A stretch of DNA of 64,000 nucleotides from Arthrobacter saudimassiliensis (GCA_900016675.1 LN483070.1:682001-746000); one strand, 5' to 3'. Positions 26,800-36,540 are shown, counted from the first letter of the stretch. Translations and numbers: made by a program. The notes: a model not told the origin generated them from the letters alone.

Positions 26800-29091
26800 A
26801 TGCGCAACAGAACACGAACGACACTGGCAACGACGGCGGTGGCGGCGCTCCTGCTGGCCGGCTGCGGCACGGGCAGCGTTCCCGGCACTGCCGGGGAGGG
26901 CCGCGGCGGGCCTCCGGGGCAGGACCACGGCGGCGGCAACGGTGGAAACGGCGACGACGACGGCGCGGCCCGCAACGTGATCCTGATGGTCGGAGACGGC
27001 ATGGGCGCTGCCGCCCGGGACCTGATCCGGCTGGGCACGGTGGGCCTCAGCGGAGAACTCGAAATGGACTCGCTGCCGGTGGAGGGCCGCGCGCACACCA
27101 ACTCCGCGGACCCCGAAACGTTCGTCACCGACTCGGCCGCGGCGGCCACATCGATGGCCACCGGCGTCAAGACCTACAACGGCGCGATCGGCATGGACCT
27201 GGCCCAACAGCCGGTGCCCACGGCCCTGGAGGTCGCCGAGGAGCTGGGCAAGGCCACCGGCCTGGTCACCACCAGCCTCGTCACCGACGCCACGCCGGCG
27301 GCCTTCGGCTCCCACGTGCTGGACCGGGACGAGCAGAGCGAGATCGCCCGCCAGTTCCTCGAGTCCTCCCAACCGGAGGTCATCCTGGGCGGCGGCGAGG
27401 ACTACTGGTACCCGGCGGGGAATCCCGGCGCCTTCCCGGACAATCCGCCGGAGGATCCGTCCGAGGAAAGCCAGGGCAGCGCCGGGAACCTCGTGGACCG
27501 CGCCCGGGAGCTGGGCTACGACTACGTCACGGACGCGGACCAGCTCGCGGCGGCCGACGGCGACCGGCTGCTGGGCCTGTTCGCGAACCAGGAGATGTTC
27601 CAGTACGGCGACAACGTGGAGGAAGCCTACGACCCCACGGTGCCGTTGACGGAGATGACCGCCAAGGCCCTTGACGTGCTCTCCGCGGCGGAGGACGGCT
27701 TCTTCCTCCTGGTGGAGGAGGAGGGCATCGATTCGATGGCCCACGTCAACGACGCCGCGCTCACCCTGGCCTCGGGGGCCCAGTTCGACCGCGCCGTCGG
27801 ACTGGCCCGGGACTTCGCCGAGGAGGACGGCGAGACCCTGGTGATCGTCGTCGGCGACCACGAAACCGGCGGGCTGACCATCGAATCGCTGGACGATCCG
27901 GAGAACCCCGATGAAGGCGGGGACGGCCCGTCGGCCGAGGACGGGCCGCTCGACGTCGCGAACTCCGACCAGCAGTTCCTGGTGGACTGGACCACCGAAG
28001 GCCACTCCGCGGTGGACGTGCCGCTGACCGCGATGGGCCCCGGCTCCGAGGAACTCGACGGGGTCTACGAGAACACCCGAATCTTCGAGGTCATGGCGTC
28101 GGCCATGCGTGCGGGAGTCGACGACGGCGGCGGGGACGGCGGAAGCGGCAGCCCCGGCGTCGGGCAGCGGCAGCGGTTCGATCTGCAGTCCCACCGCGGC
28201 GGGCGCGGCGAGTACACCGAGGAATCGCTGACCGCCTTCGCCCGCTCACTGGAGCTCGGCGTGAGCACCCTGGAACTGGACACCCACCTCACGGAGGACG
28301 GACGGGTGGTGGTCTGGCACGATGACACCATCCAGCCGGAGAAATGCCGTGACACCGCGGCGGCAACACCGGGCGACGCCGAATACCCCTACGTGGGTGA
28401 CCGGGTGGCGGACCTGACCCTGGCCCAGGTGAAGACCCTGGACTGCGGCTACCAGCAGCTGCCCGGGTATCCCGAGCAGCAGGTGGTCGAGGGCAACCGG
28501 ATCGCGGAGCTGCGGGACGTCTATGCGCTCGCCGAGGACTACGGGGCCCGGAAGGTGCGGTTCAACGTGGAGACCAAGGTCGAGGACGGGCAGGCCGGCG
28601 GCCCCGGCATGGCGGCCCTGACCGAAGCCGTGGTCGCCGAGGTCCGGGCGGCGGGCGCCGAGCGGCGCACCACCATCCAGTCCTTCGACTGGAACGCCCT
28701 GAACCTGGTCCAGGACATCGCTCCCGAGCTGCGCACCGTGGCGCTGGCAGACCCCGCGTCGCTCGGCGTCGGTCAGCCGGGAACCGTGCCGGAACTCGGC
28801 GGCATCGACATCGACGACTTCGGCGGCTCCATCGTTCGGGCAGCGCACGCCCAGGGATACGACGTCGTCTCACCCATTTACACCAGCGTGGATGAGGCGA
28901 TGATCCGTGACGCGCGTCGGCTCGGCCTGCCGGTGATTCCCTGGACCGTCAACGAGGAGGCCGACATGGTCCGGCTGATTGAGCTCGGGGTGGCCGGCCT
29001 GATCACCGACTACCCCACAAGGCTGCGCGGCGTCATGGAGGACCTCGGCCTCAAGCTGCCGCGGGCCTATCCCGCCCCCTACGGGTCCTGA
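26800..29091 (+). CDS. Alkaline phosphatase-glycerophosphodiester phosphodiesterase fusion lipoprotein
   Basis: A 763-residue exported bifunctional enzyme. A signal peptide ends in LLLAGC with Cys22 as lipid anchor, followed by a Gly/Asp-rich linker. Residues about 45-430 are an alkaline phosphatase with GDGMG, the nucleophile Ser112 in TDSAAAATS and DHETGG metal ligands. A second Gly-rich linker leads to a GDPD domain (about 458-750) with His465 (SHRGGRGEYTEES), ELD and HDD. It would release glycerol phosphate from phospholipid-derived diesters and then phosphate at the cell surface. An in-frame ATG at 26683 is less likely because the signal peptide starts at 26800. Confidence 0.92.
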   Translation: MRNRTRTTLATTAVAALLLAGCGTGSVPGTAGEGRGGPPGQDHGGGNGGNGDDDGAARNVILMVGDGMGAAARDLIRLGTVGLSGELEMDSLPVEGRAHTNSADPETFVTDSAAAATSMATGVKTYNGAIGMDLAQQPVPTALEVAEELGKATGLVTTSLVTDATPAAFGSHVLDRDEQSEIARQFLESSQPEVILGGGEDYWYPAGNPGAFPDNPPEDPSEESQGSAGNLVDRARELGYDYVTDADQLAAADGDRLLGLFANQEMFQYGDNVEEAYDPTVPLTEMTAKALDVLSAAEDGFFLLVEEEGIDSMAHVNDAALTLASGAQFDRAVGLARDFAEEDGETLVIVVGDHETGGLTIESLDDPENPDEGGDGPSAEDGPLDVANSDQQFLVDWTTEGHSAVDVPLTAMGPGSEELDGVYENTRIFEVMASAMRAGVDDGGGDGGSGSPGVGQRQRFDLQSHRGGRGEYTEESLTAFARSLELGVSTLELDTHLTEDGRVVVWHDDTIQPEKCRDTAAATPGDAEYPYVGDRVADLTLAQVKTLDCGYQQLPGYPEQQVVEGNRIAELRDVYALAEDYGARKVRFNVETKVEDGQAGGPGMAALTEAVVAEVRAAGAERRTTIQSFDWNALNLVQDIAPELRTVALADPASLGVGQPGTVPELGGIDIDDFGGSIVRAAHAQGYDVVSPIYTSVDEAMIRDARRLGLPVIPWTVNEEADMVRLIELGVAGLITDYPTRLRGVMEDLGLKLPRAYPAPYGS

Positions 29092-29277
29092 CCGTCGCCT
29101 CCCTGCGGCCGGCATGGAGGCAGCGCCCACCCTGCTCCCAGAAACCGTCCAGCCGGGAATCGTACGTTGGACGCAGGGCCGAACCCCGTTTCCCCGGTCG
29201 CAGCCATGGGGGTCCGGCCCTGCCACAGGGCTTGGGTGGCTAAGCGGTCGCCCCGCTCCGCTGGTTGTCACACACAA

Positions 29278-29316
29278 GGATGCCCCGACCGTTCCGGAAG
29301 ACCGGTCGGGGCATCC
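29278..29316 (+). terminator. Strong hairpin after the phosphatase fusion gene
   Basis: A perfect 14-bp stem (29278-29291 with 29303-29316, GGATGCCCCGACCG and complement) and 11-base loop, no T run. It is the main feature of the 366 bases between 29092 and 29457, which hold no gene. It probably ends the phosphatase transcript; a leader element of the adhesin gene is the alternative. Confidence 0.6.
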
Positions 29317-29457
29317 TGCTATGCCGGGAACCACGAATCAGGGGCAGGCGGCACCATTTCCGCCGCCCGCTCTTCTGGTGCCGCGCCGCCGCCGTTAGCG
29401 TCTGGGATTCCGAGCGCCTCACCAGCGCTTTTGTTCCCACCCAAGGCAGGCACCCTT

Positions 29458-32400
29458 ATGGCATCGTCACTACCTTTCGCGCGGTCGGGCCCGCGGCCGG
29501 TCCTCAGCCGCTCCAACGGTCTTCGCTCACTGCTCGTGGCACTGCTGGCACTGTTCTTGGTCGCCGCGCCGCTCGGCGTCCCCGCCGGAGCCATCTTCGA
29601 GCGCGAGCGTCCACGCGGTAACCCCATCGTGGAAGGACCCAATACGGACCTCATCATCACCCGGACCGGAGAGGGCCAGAGGCTGACCGGCGCGCTGCCA
29701 CCGGTGGGCAGCACCTGGCCCGTCAACCAGTACCCGACGTCCATTCCCGCGGGCTACCAGACCGACAACGTGGACTTTGCCGGCGTGATCTATGCCCAGG
29801 ACGTGGAGAGCACGGAGGAAGTGCCCACGTACTGCATCGACATCCGCACCTCCACCCGGGTGGACATCGGCTACGAGAACGGCACCTGGAGCGAGGCCAA
29901 CGTCCCCAACGTCGGCTACGTGGCCAGGATCCTGAACTCCTACTACCCGGCGGTCCCCGGCCAGCCCGCCGGGTTGAACAACAACCAGCGTGCGGCCGCC
30001 GTGCAGGCGGCCATCTGGTTCTTCAGCGACGGCTACGTGGTCAACCCCTCCAACCCGCTCTATTCGGCGGTCCAGGCGATCGTGAACGACACCATCGCCG
30101 CCGGGCCGCTGGCGGAGCCCGAGGCCCCTGACGTCAACATCGACCCGCCCACCGCGGAGGGCCCGGTGACCGGCCTCACCGGCCCCTACACGCTGACCGC
30201 GGAAGACGGCGCCACGCTGACGGTGGCCGTGTCCGAGGGGTACAGCCTGTACTCCGATGCAGCCGGTACGCAGCCGCTGCCGGAAACCGTCCCCTCGGGC
30301 ACCCAGGTCTGGGTGCGCAGCGACACCGGCAGTACGGAGCCCGCCGTGATCACGGCCAGGGCGGTGGTCACGGTGCAGAGCGGCAACGTCTTCCTCTACG
30401 ACGGCAACACGACGGGGGTGCCGGACGCGCAGAAGCTGATCCTTGCCGCCACCCGGGATATCTCCGCCACCGCCGAGGCCACCGCGGAGTTCTTCGCCGT
30501 CGGCGGCCTGACCGTCACCAAGAGCATCGCCGGGGAAGCGGCGGGCCAGCAGGGTGCGGTGACCATCGCCGTCGACTGCGACGCCGACGGCCAGTTCACC
30601 CTCGAGGTGCCCGCCGAAACCACGGAAGACACCTCCCAGACATTCACCGGCATCCGGGCCGGGGCTGTCTGCACCATCACCGAACCGGTGACGGGGGCGA
30701 CCGACACCGTGCTGGTCACTCCCTCGATTCCCGCGCCGGTGACCATCACCGCGGACACGACGGCGACGGCCACGGTGATTGACACCTACACCTTCGCGCC
30801 GGGAACCCTGGTGGTGGAGAAAGAGTTCACCGGTGATGCCGTGGGCAACCAGGACGAGATCGTGCTCAACGTCGTGTGCACCAACGGGCTGAACACCACG
30901 GTCACCATCCCCGCCGGCCAGGCTGAGACCTTCAGCGCCGAGTTCGGTGACCTTCCGGCAGGGACCTCCTGCACGGTCACCGAACCCACCACCGGAAGTA
31001 CGACGGAAGTCACCGTCACTCCCACCCTGCCGGCGGCGGTGACCATTCCTGCTGCGGGCAGCGTCACGGCCACGGTCAGCAACGCAGTGGCCTTCAATCC
31101 CGGCGTCATCGCCGTCAACAAGGTCATCGCCGGGGTGGCGGCCGGCCAGCAGGGGCCGGTCGTCCTCGCCCTGACCTGCACCAACGGCGGTACCGCCGTC
31201 CTGACGGAAACCATCACCATCCCCGCCGGTGCCACCGGCACGGTACGCAATGAGTTCGGGGACGTGCCGGCGGGATCCGTGTGTTCGGTGACGGAAACGG
31301 CCACGGGCGCCACCACCGAGGTGGGCGTGGTGACCGAGAGCACCGGTGACGCCACCATTCCGGCCGGCGGAGGCGCCGAAATCACGGTGACCGACACCTA
31401 CAGCCTGAACCCGGGCAGCATCACGGTCGCCAAGGCCCTTGCCGGTCCGGCCGTCGGGCAGCAGGGCGCCGTGACCCTGCAGGTGGTCTGCACCGTCGAC
31501 GACGCCACCGTCCTCGACGAAACGGTGGAGCTGGCCGCCGGTGCCACGGCGGGAACCTCCCAGACCTTCCCGAACGTACCGGCCAATGCCTCCTGCGCCG
31601 TCACCGAACCGGCCACCGGAGAAACAGTGCAGGTCGCGGTCGACGTCGACCTGCCGGACACCGTGACGGTCCCGCCCGGCGGCACGGCCACCGCCACGGT
31701 GACGGATACCTACACGCTGAAGGACGGCCTGCTCCAGGTGGTCAAGACCATCGACGGTGAAGCGGCCGGGCTCCAGGAGGGCATCGAAATCGACGTCAGC
31801 TGCGGACCCGACGGATCCGTGCTGCTCCAGACCTGGACCATTCCGCCCGGAACCACCGGAGAAACCGTGGCCGAGTTCCGCAACATCCCTGCCGGCACCG
31901 AGTGCACGGTCACGGAAGTCGCGGCCGGCATCACCCCCGCCATCACTGTGGTGACGGTGGAGCCGGATCCGGTGGCCGTGCCGCCGGGCGAACGGATCCA
32001 GGTGCGCGTGACCGACACCTACAGCTTTGCCCCCGGAACCCTGGCCGTGAACAAGGTCTTTGCCGGTGCAGCCGCAGGCGTGCAGGGAGACGTGCAGCTC
32101 GAGGTGCTGTGCACGCTCGACGACGAAGAGGTGCTGTCGGAAACGGTGGACATTCCCGCCGGGGAAACGGAACCGTTCCAAACTGCCTTTGAGGACATCC
32201 CTGCCGGCGCGGAATGCTCGGTGACCGAGCCCGTTACCGGGGCCACCGAAACGGTCAGCGTCCTGACCGACCTGCCCGACCCGGTCACCATCCCGGCGGG
32301 CGACGGAGCGGAGCTGACGGTGACGAACACGTACGAGTTCGGCCCGGGGATCCTCGTGGTCACCAAGACGATCGCCGGGACGGCCGCGGGAGAGCAGGCG

Positions 32401-32823
32401 GAAGTGATCATCGATGTCCGCTGCACGGTGGGTGAGGAGGCCAGCCTGACGGCTACGGTCACGGTGCCCGCCGGCACCACGGGCAGCTTCACCCAGGAGT
32501 TCACGGGCGTGCCGGCAGGTTCCGAGTGCGCCGTAACGGAGACGGCGGACGGGCGCACCGAAACGGTCAGCGTTGAAACCGTGCTGCCGGCTGCGGTCAC
32601 GGTGCCGGCGGCCGGAAGGGCCGAGCTGGCGGTGGTCAACACCTACGCCGCCGAGGTCAGGCCGGCGCCTGCCCCGCGGCCGGAGAAGCCGGGAAGCCTT
32701 CCGGACACCGGCAGCAACGGGGTGGGCCTGGCCTTCTCCATCGGCGCCGGGACACTGCTGCTGGGAAGCGTGCTCCTGGCCGCGGTCCGGAGGCGGCGGG
32801 GGACCACAGGTGAGGACCTCTAG
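29458..32823 (+). CDS. LPxTG-anchored thioester-domain surface adhesin with seven DUF5979-type repeats
   Basis: A 1121-residue cell-wall protein. A signal peptide (about 1-45) precedes a thioester domain with Cys126 in TYCIDI and Gln183 in AAVQAAIWFF, the pair that forms the internal thioester in Gram-positive adhesins. Seven repeats of 99-104 residues start near 351, 450, 551, 654, 758, 861 and 965, each opening like LVVTKTIAG-x3-GxQ and containing a C-x-V-T-E strand. The C terminus has LPDTG at 1081-1085, a hydrophobic helix and RRRR, the sortase signal. ATG at 29458 (AGG 8 bases upstream) gives the only good signal peptide. Probably binds host or environmental surfaces covalently. Confidence 0.92.
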   Translation: MASSLPFARSGPRPVLSRSNGLRSLLVALLALFLVAAPLGVPAGAIFERERPRGNPIVEGPNTDLIITRTGEGQRLTGALPPVGSTWPVNQYPTSIPAGYQTDNVDFAGVIYAQDVESTEEVPTYCIDIRTSTRVDIGYENGTWSEANVPNVGYVARILNSYYPAVPGQPAGLNNNQRAAAVQAAIWFFSDGYVVNPSNPLYSAVQAIVNDTIAAGPLAEPEAPDVNIDPPTAEGPVTGLTGPYTLTAEDGATLTVAVSEGYSLYSDAAGTQPLPETVPSGTQVWVRSDTGSTEPAVITARAVVTVQSGNVFLYDGNTTGVPDAQKLILAATRDISATAEATAEFFAVGGLTVTKSIAGEAAGQQGAVTIAVDCDADGQFTLEVPAETTEDTSQTFTGIRAGAVCTITEPVTGATDTVLVTPSIPAPVTITADTTATATVIDTYTFAPGTLVVEKEFTGDAVGNQDEIVLNVVCTNGLNTTVTIPAGQAETFSAEFGDLPAGTSCTVTEPTTGSTTEVTVTPTLPAAVTIPAAGSVTATVSNAVAFNPGVIAVNKVIAGVAAGQQGPVVLALTCTNGGTAVLTETITIPAGATGTVRNEFGDVPAGSVCSVTETATGATTEVGVVTESTGDATIPAGGGAEITVTDTYSLNPGSITVAKALAGPAVGQQGAVTLQVVCTVDDATVLDETVELAAGATAGTSQTFPNVPANASCAVTEPATGETVQVAVDVDLPDTVTVPPGGTATATVTDTYTLKDGLLQVVKTIDGEAAGLQEGIEIDVSCGPDGSVLLQTWTIPPGTTGETVAEFRNIPAGTECTVTEVAAGITPAITVVTVEPDPVAVPPGERIQVRVTDTYSFAPGTLAVNKVFAGAAAGVQGDVQLEVLCTLDDEEVLSETVDIPAGETEPFQTAFEDIPAGAECSVTEPVTGATETVSVLTDLPDPVTIPAGDGAELTVTNTYEFGPGILVVTKTIAGTAAGEQAEVIIDVRCTVGEEASLTATVTVPAGTTGSFTQEFTGVPAGSECAVTETADGRTETVSVETVLPAAVTVPAAGRAELAVVNTYAAEVRPAPAPRPEKPGSLPDTGSNGVGLAFSIGAGTLLLGSVLLAAVRRRRGTTGEDL

Positions 32824-32840
32824 CCGCTAAGCGGCGGGGA

Positions 32841-32865
32841 GCGGGCGGCAGTCGATGCCGCCCGC
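32841..32865 (+). terminator. Terminator after the adhesin gene
   Basis: GCGGGCGGCA (32841-32850), 5-base loop, perfect complement 32856-32865, then TTCCT. A smaller palindrome, GCCGCTAAGCGGC, overlaps just after the stop codon. Confidence 0.75.
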
Positions 32866-32963
32866 TTCCTGCTGTCCGGCAGCCCGGAGACAAACTGTCC
32901 TCCGGGGCGCATACTGGTGCGGGCGTCCGAAACGACCGGACACGACGGGGCGGTGGAAGAGCT

Positions 32964-33425
32964 GTGGTGCACGAAGGCCTGACGAAGACCATCTCCGGCC
33001 TGCCCGAAAAGGCATCGGCCCGCCGCGGGCGGGCCCTGGATCTTGCTGCGGGCCTGTGCGCGGTGGCGGCGGCGCTGCCGACCCTGCTGCTGTGGGCCAT
33101 CATCCTCGGTCCGGTGCCCACTGAACCGACCGCGGAGGAGATGCTGTCCCTTTCCGCAGGGGCAGGCGGATTCGGTGCCTTGGGCAGCGGCCTGGTCCTG
33201 GCCGCCGCCGCACTGCGGCGGGCCCCGGGCTCCGGGGCGTCCCGGCCCGCCCATCACCGGCGGATATCCGCGGCCGCCGCCGCGTCGGCAGCCCTCTGCC
33301 TGCTGGCCAATCTGATGCGGCACATTGTCTGGGACACCGACCGGATCGTTGTTCCGGTCCTGGCCGTCTGCTCGGCCGCGGTGGTCCTGGCGCTGCTCTC
33401 CGCGTGGAGGGGACGCGCCGGCTGA
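32964..33425 (+). CDS. Small hypothetical membrane protein
   Basis: A 153-residue protein with about four hydrophobic segments (LAAGLCAVAAALPTLLLWAIIL, GALGSGLVLAAAAL, AAAAASAALCLLANLM, IVVPVLAVCSAAVVLALLSAW). GTG at 32964 or 32967 follows GGAAGAG. I do not recognise a family. Confidence 0.7.
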   Translation: MVHEGLTKTISGLPEKASARRGRALDLAAGLCAVAAALPTLLLWAIILGPVPTEPTAEEMLSLSAGAGGFGALGSGLVLAAAALRRAPGSGASRPAHHRRISAAAAASAALCLLANLMRHIVWDTDRIVVPVLAVCSAAVVLALLSAWRGRAG

Positions 33426-33510
33426 GGCGCGGCGCACCTCCTCCTTTCGGCGGACGCCGGCCCTCCTTTTGAAGGACGACGGCGGTCCTGCCGCTTCCTA
33501 GGCTTGCGGC

Positions 33511-34326
33511 ATGAGCATCACACTCCTGGGCGTCCTGGCCCTCCTGGCGCTGATTGATTCGACCAGCTTCGGCACTCTGCTGATTCCCATCTGGCTGATG
33601 ATGGCCCCCGGGCGGCTGCGGCCGGGCCGGGTCCTGTTCTTCCTCGGCGTGGTGGCGGCCTTCTACCTTGTCCTTGGCCTGGCCCTGGCCGGCGGCCTCA
33701 GGCTGATTCCGTGGCAGGACGGCGGGTTCGAACTCCGCACCCTGTTCGAGGAACGGCCCACGGCGCTGATCCTGCTGGCGGCCGGCGCGGGCCTGCTCGC
33801 CTGGAGCTTCCAGCTGGAGTCGAAGGCGAAGCGGGAGAAGGCTGCCCGGCGGGCCGCGGAAGTGCACGCCGCCGGAACGCGGCAGGTTCCCGGCCCCGCA
33901 GCCCCGCCTGCTTCCCTGCCCGCCGCGGCCACGCCGCTGCCGGGCCGGCTCGGTCGCTGGCGGCAGCGCGCCGTCGGGCAGGCCGGTTCCGGGGGAACGG
34001 GGGCGCTTGCCGGACTGGCCCTGGCGGCCGCCGGGCTGGAAGCGGCCAGCATGCTGCCCTATCTGGCCGGCATCGGGCTGATCACGACCTCGGGGATCGG
34101 ATGGCCGCTGACCGGCGGTATCCTGGCCGGCTACTGCACCGTCATGGTGCTGCCCGCCCTGCTGCTGCTGGCGGCGCGGATGCTGGCCGCGCGCCGCATG
34201 GAACCGGTGCTGCGCCGGCTGGACGACTGGCTCACCCGCAATGCAGCGAACACGCTGTCCTGGGTGGTCGGAGCGCTGGGCGTGATCCTCATTATCAACA
34301 GCGTGGACGGTGCCTTCAATGCATGA
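33511..34326 (+). CDS. GAP-family (Sap-type) membrane transporter
   Basis: A 271-residue membrane protein resembling the GAP/Sap family (sulfolipid-1-addressing protein, LysE-like fold). It starts LLGVLALLALIDSTSFGTLLIPIWLM, has a charged cytoplasmic loop around residues 100-150, then AGLALAAAGLEAASMLPYLAGIGLIT. Mycobacterial relatives help export glycolipids; the cargo here is unknown. Confidence 0.82.
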   Translation: MSITLLGVLALLALIDSTSFGTLLIPIWLMMAPGRLRPGRVLFFLGVVAAFYLVLGLALAGGLRLIPWQDGGFELRTLFEERPTALILLAAGAGLLAWSFQLESKAKREKAARRAAEVHAAGTRQVPGPAAPPASLPAAATPLPGRLGRWRQRAVGQAGSGGTGALAGLALAAAGLEAASMLPYLAGIGLITTSGIGWPLTGGILAGYCTVMVLPALLLLAARMLAARRMEPVLRRLDDWLTRNAANTLSWVVGALGVILIINSVDGAFNA

Positions 34327-34490
34327 CGCAGGGCACCGCCATGCACCGGGGAAGCCGCCGGATACGCCCGGGTTCGTGACGCAACAAAGCGGTCGATAGG
34401 TGTGCCCGGGCTAACATGCTCGAAAATACCGAGTTATCACCGACCCCCGGCCGGACGCGTCCGGACGGGGCAGATCTGCGAGGACACGAC

Positions 34491-36188
34491 ATGGCAACGG
34501 AGCCCCTGGAACAGCCGACCCTGGAGGCGGGCGCCCTGCGCGCCGCAGCCCCCGCAGCCACCAAATCGGCGGGTCACGTCATCGTGGATGCCCTGGCGGC
34601 CCACGGTGTGAAGCGGGCGTACGTCGTCCCGGGGGAAAGCTACCTTGACGTGCTCGACGGGCTGCACGACTCCGCGATCGAGACCGTCGTCTGCCGCCAC
34701 GAAGGCGGTGCCGCCTACATGGCCGAGGCGGACGGAAAGATGAACCAGGTGCCCGGCGTGGCCATGGTGACCCGCGGCCCGGGCGCCGCCAACGCCCACG
34801 TGGGGCTGCATACCGCGTGGCAGGATTCAACTCCCATGGTGCTGTTCGTCGGCCTGATCCCGTTCCAGCATCGGGACCGCGAGGCCTTCCAGGAATTCGA
34901 CATCAAGGCGTGGTTCGATACCGGGGCCAAGCGCGTCATGGTCCTGGACCACCCGGAACGGGCCTCCGAGATCGTCGCCGAGGCCATGTTCGCCGCCAGC
35001 AGCGGACGGCCCGGGCCCGTCGTCGTCGGCCTGCCGGAAGACGTGATCCGGATGCACGTGGACCCCACCCCGCATCCGGTCATTCCGGTCGCTCCGGGCG
35101 GCATGACCGTCACGGACTGGAAGGCCCTGCGCGATGCGCTCATGGAGTCGGAGAAGCCCCTGTTCGTCACCGGCGGCAACGACTGGACCCAGGAAGGCGT
35201 GGATGAGCTGACCCGCTGGCTGGAGGAACACCACATCGCGGCCGCGGTGGAGTGGCGCTGCGAGGGCAACATTCCGTTCAGCTCGCCCAGCTACGTAGGG
35301 CCCATCGGCTACGGCCGGCCCAAACCCACCTACGACCTCCTGGAGGAGACCGACCTGCTGGTCTTCGTGGGCACCGTCCCTGGTGACGTGATCACCGACG
35401 GGTTCATCATCCGCCAGGACTGGGCACGCAAGAACTTCCTGGTCACCATCGACCCCTCGCTGCGCGGCCGCTCCGGCGCCGTGTCCTGGCAGATCGTCGC
35501 CAAGCCGGACGTGTTCGTGCGGGACCTCGTCAAGATGGACCTGCCCGTCCGGGACGAATGGCGCGCCTTTACCGAGCGGATGCGCTCGGAGCAGGAGAAG
35601 TTCGCGGCGCTGCCGCCGGCCGAGCCCGCGGAGGGCCGCGCCCGGATGGACACCCTCATGGCCAACCTCGTCCCGACGCTGCCGGAGGACGCCATCGTCA
35701 CTCTGGGCGCGGGGGAGCACACCAACTGGGCGCACCGGTACTTCCCGGCCGAGCGGTTCGCGTCCATGATCAGCGCCCGCAACGGCTCCATGGGCTACTC
35801 GGTGCCGTCCGCCATTGCCGCGTCGCTGAACTTCCCGGGGCGCCGGGTGGTCACCATTGCCGGCGACGGCGAGTTCCTGATGAACGGGCAGGAGCTGGCG
35901 ACCGCCGCCCAGTACGGCGCCACGCCGCTGGTGGTCGTCATGGACAACCAGGAATACGGCACCATCCGCACCCATCAGGAGCGGCACTACCCGCACCGCG
36001 TCTCGGGCACCCAGCTGAAGAACCCGGACTTCGCGGCCATGGCCCGCGCCTTCGGCGGCTGGGGGGTCCGGGTCGAACAGGACAGCGAGGTGCCCGGCGC
36101 GGTCCGCGACGCCCTGCAGGCCATCGACGAGACCGGCACCTTCGCGCTGATCCACCTCATCGTGGACCAGCGGGTCAAGGCGTACTGA
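34491..36188 (+). CDS. Thiamine-diphosphate-dependent enzyme (acetolactate synthase-like)
   Basis: A 565-residue ThDP enzyme of the acetolactate synthase/decarboxylase superfamily. The N-terminal domain has the catalytic Glu in CRHEGGAAYMAEADG and the TRGPGAANA segment; the C-terminal domain has the ThDP/Mg motif GDGEFLMNGQELATAAQYG ending DNQEYG. ATG at 34491 is preceded by CGAGGACA; an earlier ATG at 34416 is less likely. It stands alone, so a true anabolic acetolactate synthase with a regulatory subunit is unlikely; a catabolic lyase or decarboxylase fits better. Confidence 0.85.
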   Translation: MATEPLEQPTLEAGALRAAAPAATKSAGHVIVDALAAHGVKRAYVVPGESYLDVLDGLHDSAIETVVCRHEGGAAYMAEADGKMNQVPGVAMVTRGPGAANAHVGLHTAWQDSTPMVLFVGLIPFQHRDREAFQEFDIKAWFDTGAKRVMVLDHPERASEIVAEAMFAASSGRPGPVVVGLPEDVIRMHVDPTPHPVIPVAPGGMTVTDWKALRDALMESEKPLFVTGGNDWTQEGVDELTRWLEEHHIAAAVEWRCEGNIPFSSPSYVGPIGYGRPKPTYDLLEETDLLVFVGTVPGDVITDGFIIRQDWARKNFLVTIDPSLRGRSGAVSWQIVAKPDVFVRDLVKMDLPVRDEWRAFTERMRSEQEKFAALPPAEPAEGRARMDTLMANLVPTLPEDAIVTLGAGEHTNWAHRYFPAERFASMISARNGSMGYSVPSAIAASLNFPGRRVVTIAGDGEFLMNGQELATAAQYGATPLVVVMDNQEYGTIRTHQERHYPHRVSGTQLKNPDFAAMARAFGGWGVRVEQDSEVPGAVRDALQAIDETGTFALIHLIVDQRVKAY

Positions 36189-36224
36189 GCACCGTGGGGC
36201 CGGCGCCTTTCGAGGCGGACGGCG

Positions 36225-36254
36225 GCGCGCCGGGCGGGAGACCGCCCGGCGCGC
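36225..36254 (+). terminator. Terminator after the ThDP enzyme gene
   Basis: A perfect 13-bp GC stem (36225-36237 with 36242-36254) closed by a GAGA tetraloop, 37 bases after the stop. No T run follows. Confidence 0.7.
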
Positions 36255-36351
36255 GCAAGCGGCGAAGCAACGCCTTCCCGGATGATCCCGGGAAATGCCC
36301 GGAACGCTGCCTGTCGATAACCGGCAGGCGTACGGCATAAATACGCAGCAC

Positions 36352-36430
36352 AAAAGCACAGTACAAAAACACGGCACAAAAAACGGGCCACAAAACGCAG
36401 TAAAATGCAGCAAAGAGCAGCAAAGAAACG
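36352..36430. other. Phased A-tract (probably curved) segment
   Basis: Runs of 3-6 A start at 36352, 36365, 36378, 36392, 36402, 36412 and 36422, spaced 10-14 bases, in an otherwise very GC-rich sequence. Such phasing bends DNA. It lies between two hairpins in the 350-base gap 36189-36540, which holds no gene I can support. Confidence 0.55.
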
Positions 36431-36504
36431 CACCGGGCGGCAGGAATTGCCGGCAGTCCCCGCCGGAGCGGTCCAGGGGTGCGGGACAGGTGCCGCGGCG
36501 CGGA

Positions 36505-36534
36505 GGCCGCCCGGTGTGGCGACGCCGGGCGGCC
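36505..36534 (-). terminator. Terminator after the small basic protein gene
   Basis: GGCCGCCCGG (36505-36514) and its complement (36525-36534) form a 10-bp stem just downstream of the leftward stop at 36541. Confidence 0.65.
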
Positions 36535-36540
36535 GTTCCG

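Noticed and set aside
29527-32181. 884-residue open frame antisense to the adhesin
   Set aside because: Composition (Gly/Arg/His-rich) follows from the repeats of the real gene; the plus strand has signal peptide, thioester residues and sortase motif.
30505-32640. CRISPR-like or satellite repeat array suggested by regular spacing of about 300 bases
   Set aside because: The periodicity is protein-level: seven diverged adhesin domains inside one open frame, not identical DNA repeats.
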